Origin: Rhodobacter sp. Har01
GTDB taxonomy: Bacteria; Pseudomonadota; Alphaproteobacteria; Rhodobacterales; Rhodobacteraceae
Assembly: GCF_020564565.1 (NCBI RefSeq)
Contig: NZ_JAJCTD010000004.1
Span: 124,001-188,000, forward strand
DNA length: 64,000 nt
Direction: 5' to 3'
The position numbers were made by a program, and so were the translations under genes. Below, one piece after another: positions 62,464 through 64,000 of this stretch (position 1 is its first letter; the number at the start of each line of letters is the position of its first letter). Under the pieces are notes generated by a model, which ran no database searches, had not been told where the DNA came from, and worked only from the letters and a program-made list of their open reading frames with translations.

Positions 62464-63479
62464 GCCTGTTCGAACGCTGGCTCACCCTTTGGGTAGGCCT
62501 TTGCATCCTGGCGGGCCTGGCGCTGGGCAACCTGCTGCCCGGTCTGTTCGCAGCGCTGGCGCGGCTGGAATATGCCTCGGTCAACCTGGTGGTGGCGGTG
62601 CTGATCTGGGCGATGGTCTGGCCGATGATGATCGCCATCGACTTCGCCGCGCTGAAATCGGTCGGGCAAAGGCCGAAGGGGCTGATCATCACCCTGGCAG
62701 TGAACTGGCTGATCAAGCCCTTCACCATGGCGGCCCTGGGCGTGCTGTTCCTCAACCACGTCTTCGCCGGCCTGATCGCGCCGGAAAAGGCGCCGGAATA
62801 CATCGCCGGCCTGATCCTGCTGGGCGCCGCCCCCTGCACCGCCATGGTCTTCGTCTGGTCGCAGATGACGGACGGAGACCCCAATTACACCCTGGTCCAG
62901 GTCTCGGTGAACGATCTGGTGATGGTCTTCGCCTTCGCCCCCATCGTGGCCTTCCTTCTGGGCGTGACCAGCATCGCCGTGCCTTGGCAGACGCTGATCC
63001 TGTCCACCGTGCTGTATGTGGTGATCCCGCTGATCGCCGGCTGGCTGACCCGCCGCGCGCTGGTCGCCCGGGGCGGCCCGGCGGCGGTTGCCGCCTTCAC
63101 CGCCCGGGTCAAGCCGGCCTCGGTGCTGGGCCTGCTGCTGACCGTGGTGCTGCTCTTCGGCTTTCAGGGCCCGACCATCCTGGCCCAGCCGGTGCTGATC
63201 GGCCTGCTGGCGGTGCCGATCGTGATCCAGTCCTACGGCATCTTCGCGCTGGGCTATGCCTGGGCCTGGGCCTGGCGCCTGCCGCACCGGATTGCCGCCC
63301 CCTGCGCGCTGATCGGCACCTCGAACTTCTTCGAATTGGCGGTGGCCGTGGCCATCGGCCTGTTCGGGCTGAACTCGGGCGCGGCGCTGGCCACCGTCGT
63401 CGGCGTGCTGGTCGAGGTGCCGGTGATGCTGTCGCTGGTGGCCTTCGCCAACCGCACCCGGGCGCAGTTCCCCGGCTAG
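62460..63479 (+). CDS. acr3: Arsenite efflux transporter, ACR3 family
   Basis: 339 aa with about ten helices. [26 protein letters not shown] is the family opening. [33 protein letters not shown] carries the essential conserved Cys. It exports arsenite from the cytoplasm. Cotranscribed with arsR. The last four bases overlap the end of the convergent OsmC gene. Confidence 0.96.
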   Translation: MSLFERWLTLWVGLCILAGLALGNLLPGLFAALARLEYASVNLVVAVLIWAMVWPMMIAIDFAALKSVGQRPKGLIITLAVNWLIKPFTMAALGVLFLNHVFAGLIAPEKAPEYIAGLILLGAAPCTAMVFVWSQMTDGDPNYTLVQVSVNDLVMVFAFAPIVAFLLGVTSIAVPWQTLILSTVLYVVIPLIAGWLTRRALVARGGPAAVAAFTARVKPASVLGLLLTVVLLFGFQGPTILAQPVLIGLLAVPIVIQSYGIFALGYAWAWAWRLPHRIAAPCALIGTSNFFELAVAVAIGLFGLNSGAALATVVGVLVEVPVMLSLVAFANRTRAQFPG

Positions 63480-63877
63480 CCTTTGCGGCGCAAGCTGCCC
63501 TCCAGCGGCACCGCGGCGGAAAGCGTGTTCGAGATCGTGCCGTATTTCAACACGTTGCGGTGCAGCAGCGCCAGCCGGGCCTGGGTCTCGGGGCTGTCGA
63601 CGATGATCTCGTAGCGGATCAGCGTCAGCTTCGGCGGGGCGTCCTGGCGCAAGGCCTCAAGCCGCACCTCGGCGCCGTCGATGCGGAAGTCCAACAGCGG
63701 CGTCACCCGCTCGATCCCCTTCAGCATGCAGGCCGCCAAGGCCGCCAGCAGCAACTCGACCGGGTTCATCGCATCGCGCCGCCCGGCCAGATCGGTGTCC
63801 AGCACCACCTCGGCGTCCTTTGCGGAGGCCAGACTGCCATGCGCATCAATCCGCCGGGCCTGGACGCGATACTCCAT
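63476..63877 (-). CDS. OsmC family protein
   Basis: 133 aa. [22 protein letters not shown] carries one of the two peroxidatic cysteines of the family; the second (usually C in a VxxxCPV segment) is not present, so the usual thiol peroxidase activity is doubtful. The ATG at 63877 overlaps the preceding stop (TGATG); a GTG at 63880 is an alternative. It follows a thioredoxin-like gene, which suggests thiol or arsenic-stress chemistry. Confidence 0.87.
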   Translation of the reverse strand: MEYRVQARRIDAHGSLASAKDAEVVLDTDLAGRRDAMNPVELLLAALAACMLKGIERVTPLLDFRIDGAEVRLEALRQDAPPKLTLIRYEIIVDSPETQARLALLHRNVLKYGTISNTLSAAVPLEGSLRRKG

Positions 63878-64000
63878 CACAGCAGCCGCGCGATCTCGTC
63901 CGCGCTCAGCACCTTGCCGGTCGAGACGACCTTGCCGTCCACCACCAGCCCGGGGGTCGACATCACCCCATGCGCGGCGATCTCGGCCAGATCGGTGACC
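63877..64000 (-). CDS. Thioredoxin-like small redox protein, C-terminal part (cut by the window edge)
   Basis: The last 40 residues are visible: VTDLAEIAAHGVMSTPGLVV, then DGKVVSTGKVLSADEIARLL. The cis-Pro motif (STPGLVVDGK) and the ending match small MTH895-type thioredoxin-like proteins, often encoded with arsenic resistance genes. The active-site cysteines lie beyond the window. Its stop overlaps the OsmC start. Confidence 0.8.
   Translation of the reverse strand, partial: VTDLAEIAAHGVMSTPGLVVDGKVVSTGKVLSADEIARLL

Noticed and set aside
1..64000. tRNA, rRNA or CRISPR arrays
   Set aside because: No cloverleaf, rRNA-like stretch or spaced direct repeats were found in the intergenic gaps on reading both strands.

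Overview
The window is high-GC DNA (mostly about 65-70% by eye) with the gene content and codon use of an alphaproteobacterium of the order Rhodobacterales (Rhodobacter/Paracoccus-type family). Supporting signs are two-subunit GlyQ/GlyS, short ProS, HdaA beside ppk1, CarD, a RibB with a dead cyclohydrolase tail, and many ATGA/GTGA gene overlaps. The genus cannot be fixed from the sequence alone. No rRNA, tRNA, CRISPR array or complete insertion sequence was seen.

Layout. 1-3870 (minus): the start of an unidentified gene, glyS, a DUF6446-like protein and glyQ. 4036-5796: an exported trypsin-like protein whose catalytic triad is missing. 5855-7688: divergent cobT and cobS. 7820-10357: ribB, ribH, nusB and a META-domain protein. 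10431-11653: lysophospholipase-like and SCP2-like genes. 11724-16838: TPR protein, SUV3-like helicase, S4 protein, fdxA and carD. 16929-18079: GHNGGP protein and ribE. 18220-22822: capsule genes kpsS, a Wza/KpsD-like lipoprotein and kpsC. 22778-26955: MATE pump, Ni/Co exporter, DUF1007 protein and ppk2. 27232-29775: a LuxR regulator fused to a hydrolase fold without its triad, then a GST. 29859-33199: parE, followed directly by an AT-richer DUF262-HNH gene that looks acquired. 33564-37413: two small proteins, a cytochrome c lipoprotein, lolD, lolC/E and a lipoprotein. 37535-41250: membrane protein, XRE regulator, quinone-reductase-like protein, hemolysin III-like protein and proS. 41446-43023: a methyltransferase/Mrr-type gene broken by a replaced segment that carries a 42-aa ORF. 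43161-44618: membrane-anchored LuxR, cytochrome b561 and PepSY. 44832-50648: AI-2E-type permease, hdaA, ppk1 and ppx. 50639-54578: VOC, GNAT, TerB-DnaJ, EEP, an exported protein and PaaI. 54801-64000: an arsenic locus with a DUF2478 protein, aioA, aioB, aioR, aioS and aioX on the minus strand, arsR and ACR3 on the plus strand, then OsmC and a thioredoxin-like gene cut by the edge.

The arsenic locus works as a unit. AioX (periplasmic binding protein), AioS (sensor kinase) and AioR (response regulator) should control the Rieske/molybdopterin arsenite oxidase AioBA, while ArsR controls the ACR3 efflux pump. Three observations fit together here. AioR has lost the sigma-54 contact loop and the Walker B acidic pair. 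The aioB and aioX promoters share a sigma-70-like element with a conserved 18-bp spacer. No proper -24/-12 site was found. Together these suggest sigma-54-independent control of arsenite oxidation.

A second recurring theme is a dispersed double-hairpin repeat, an AATT-centred stem plus a CGATTTCCG stem. There are five full copies, all between genes and mostly just past gene ends. Two further regulators or exported proteins keep an enzyme fold without its catalytic residues. Signs of transfer or recombination are a lower-GC segment inside glyS, the DUF262-HNH gene after parE, and the island inside the methyltransferase gene.
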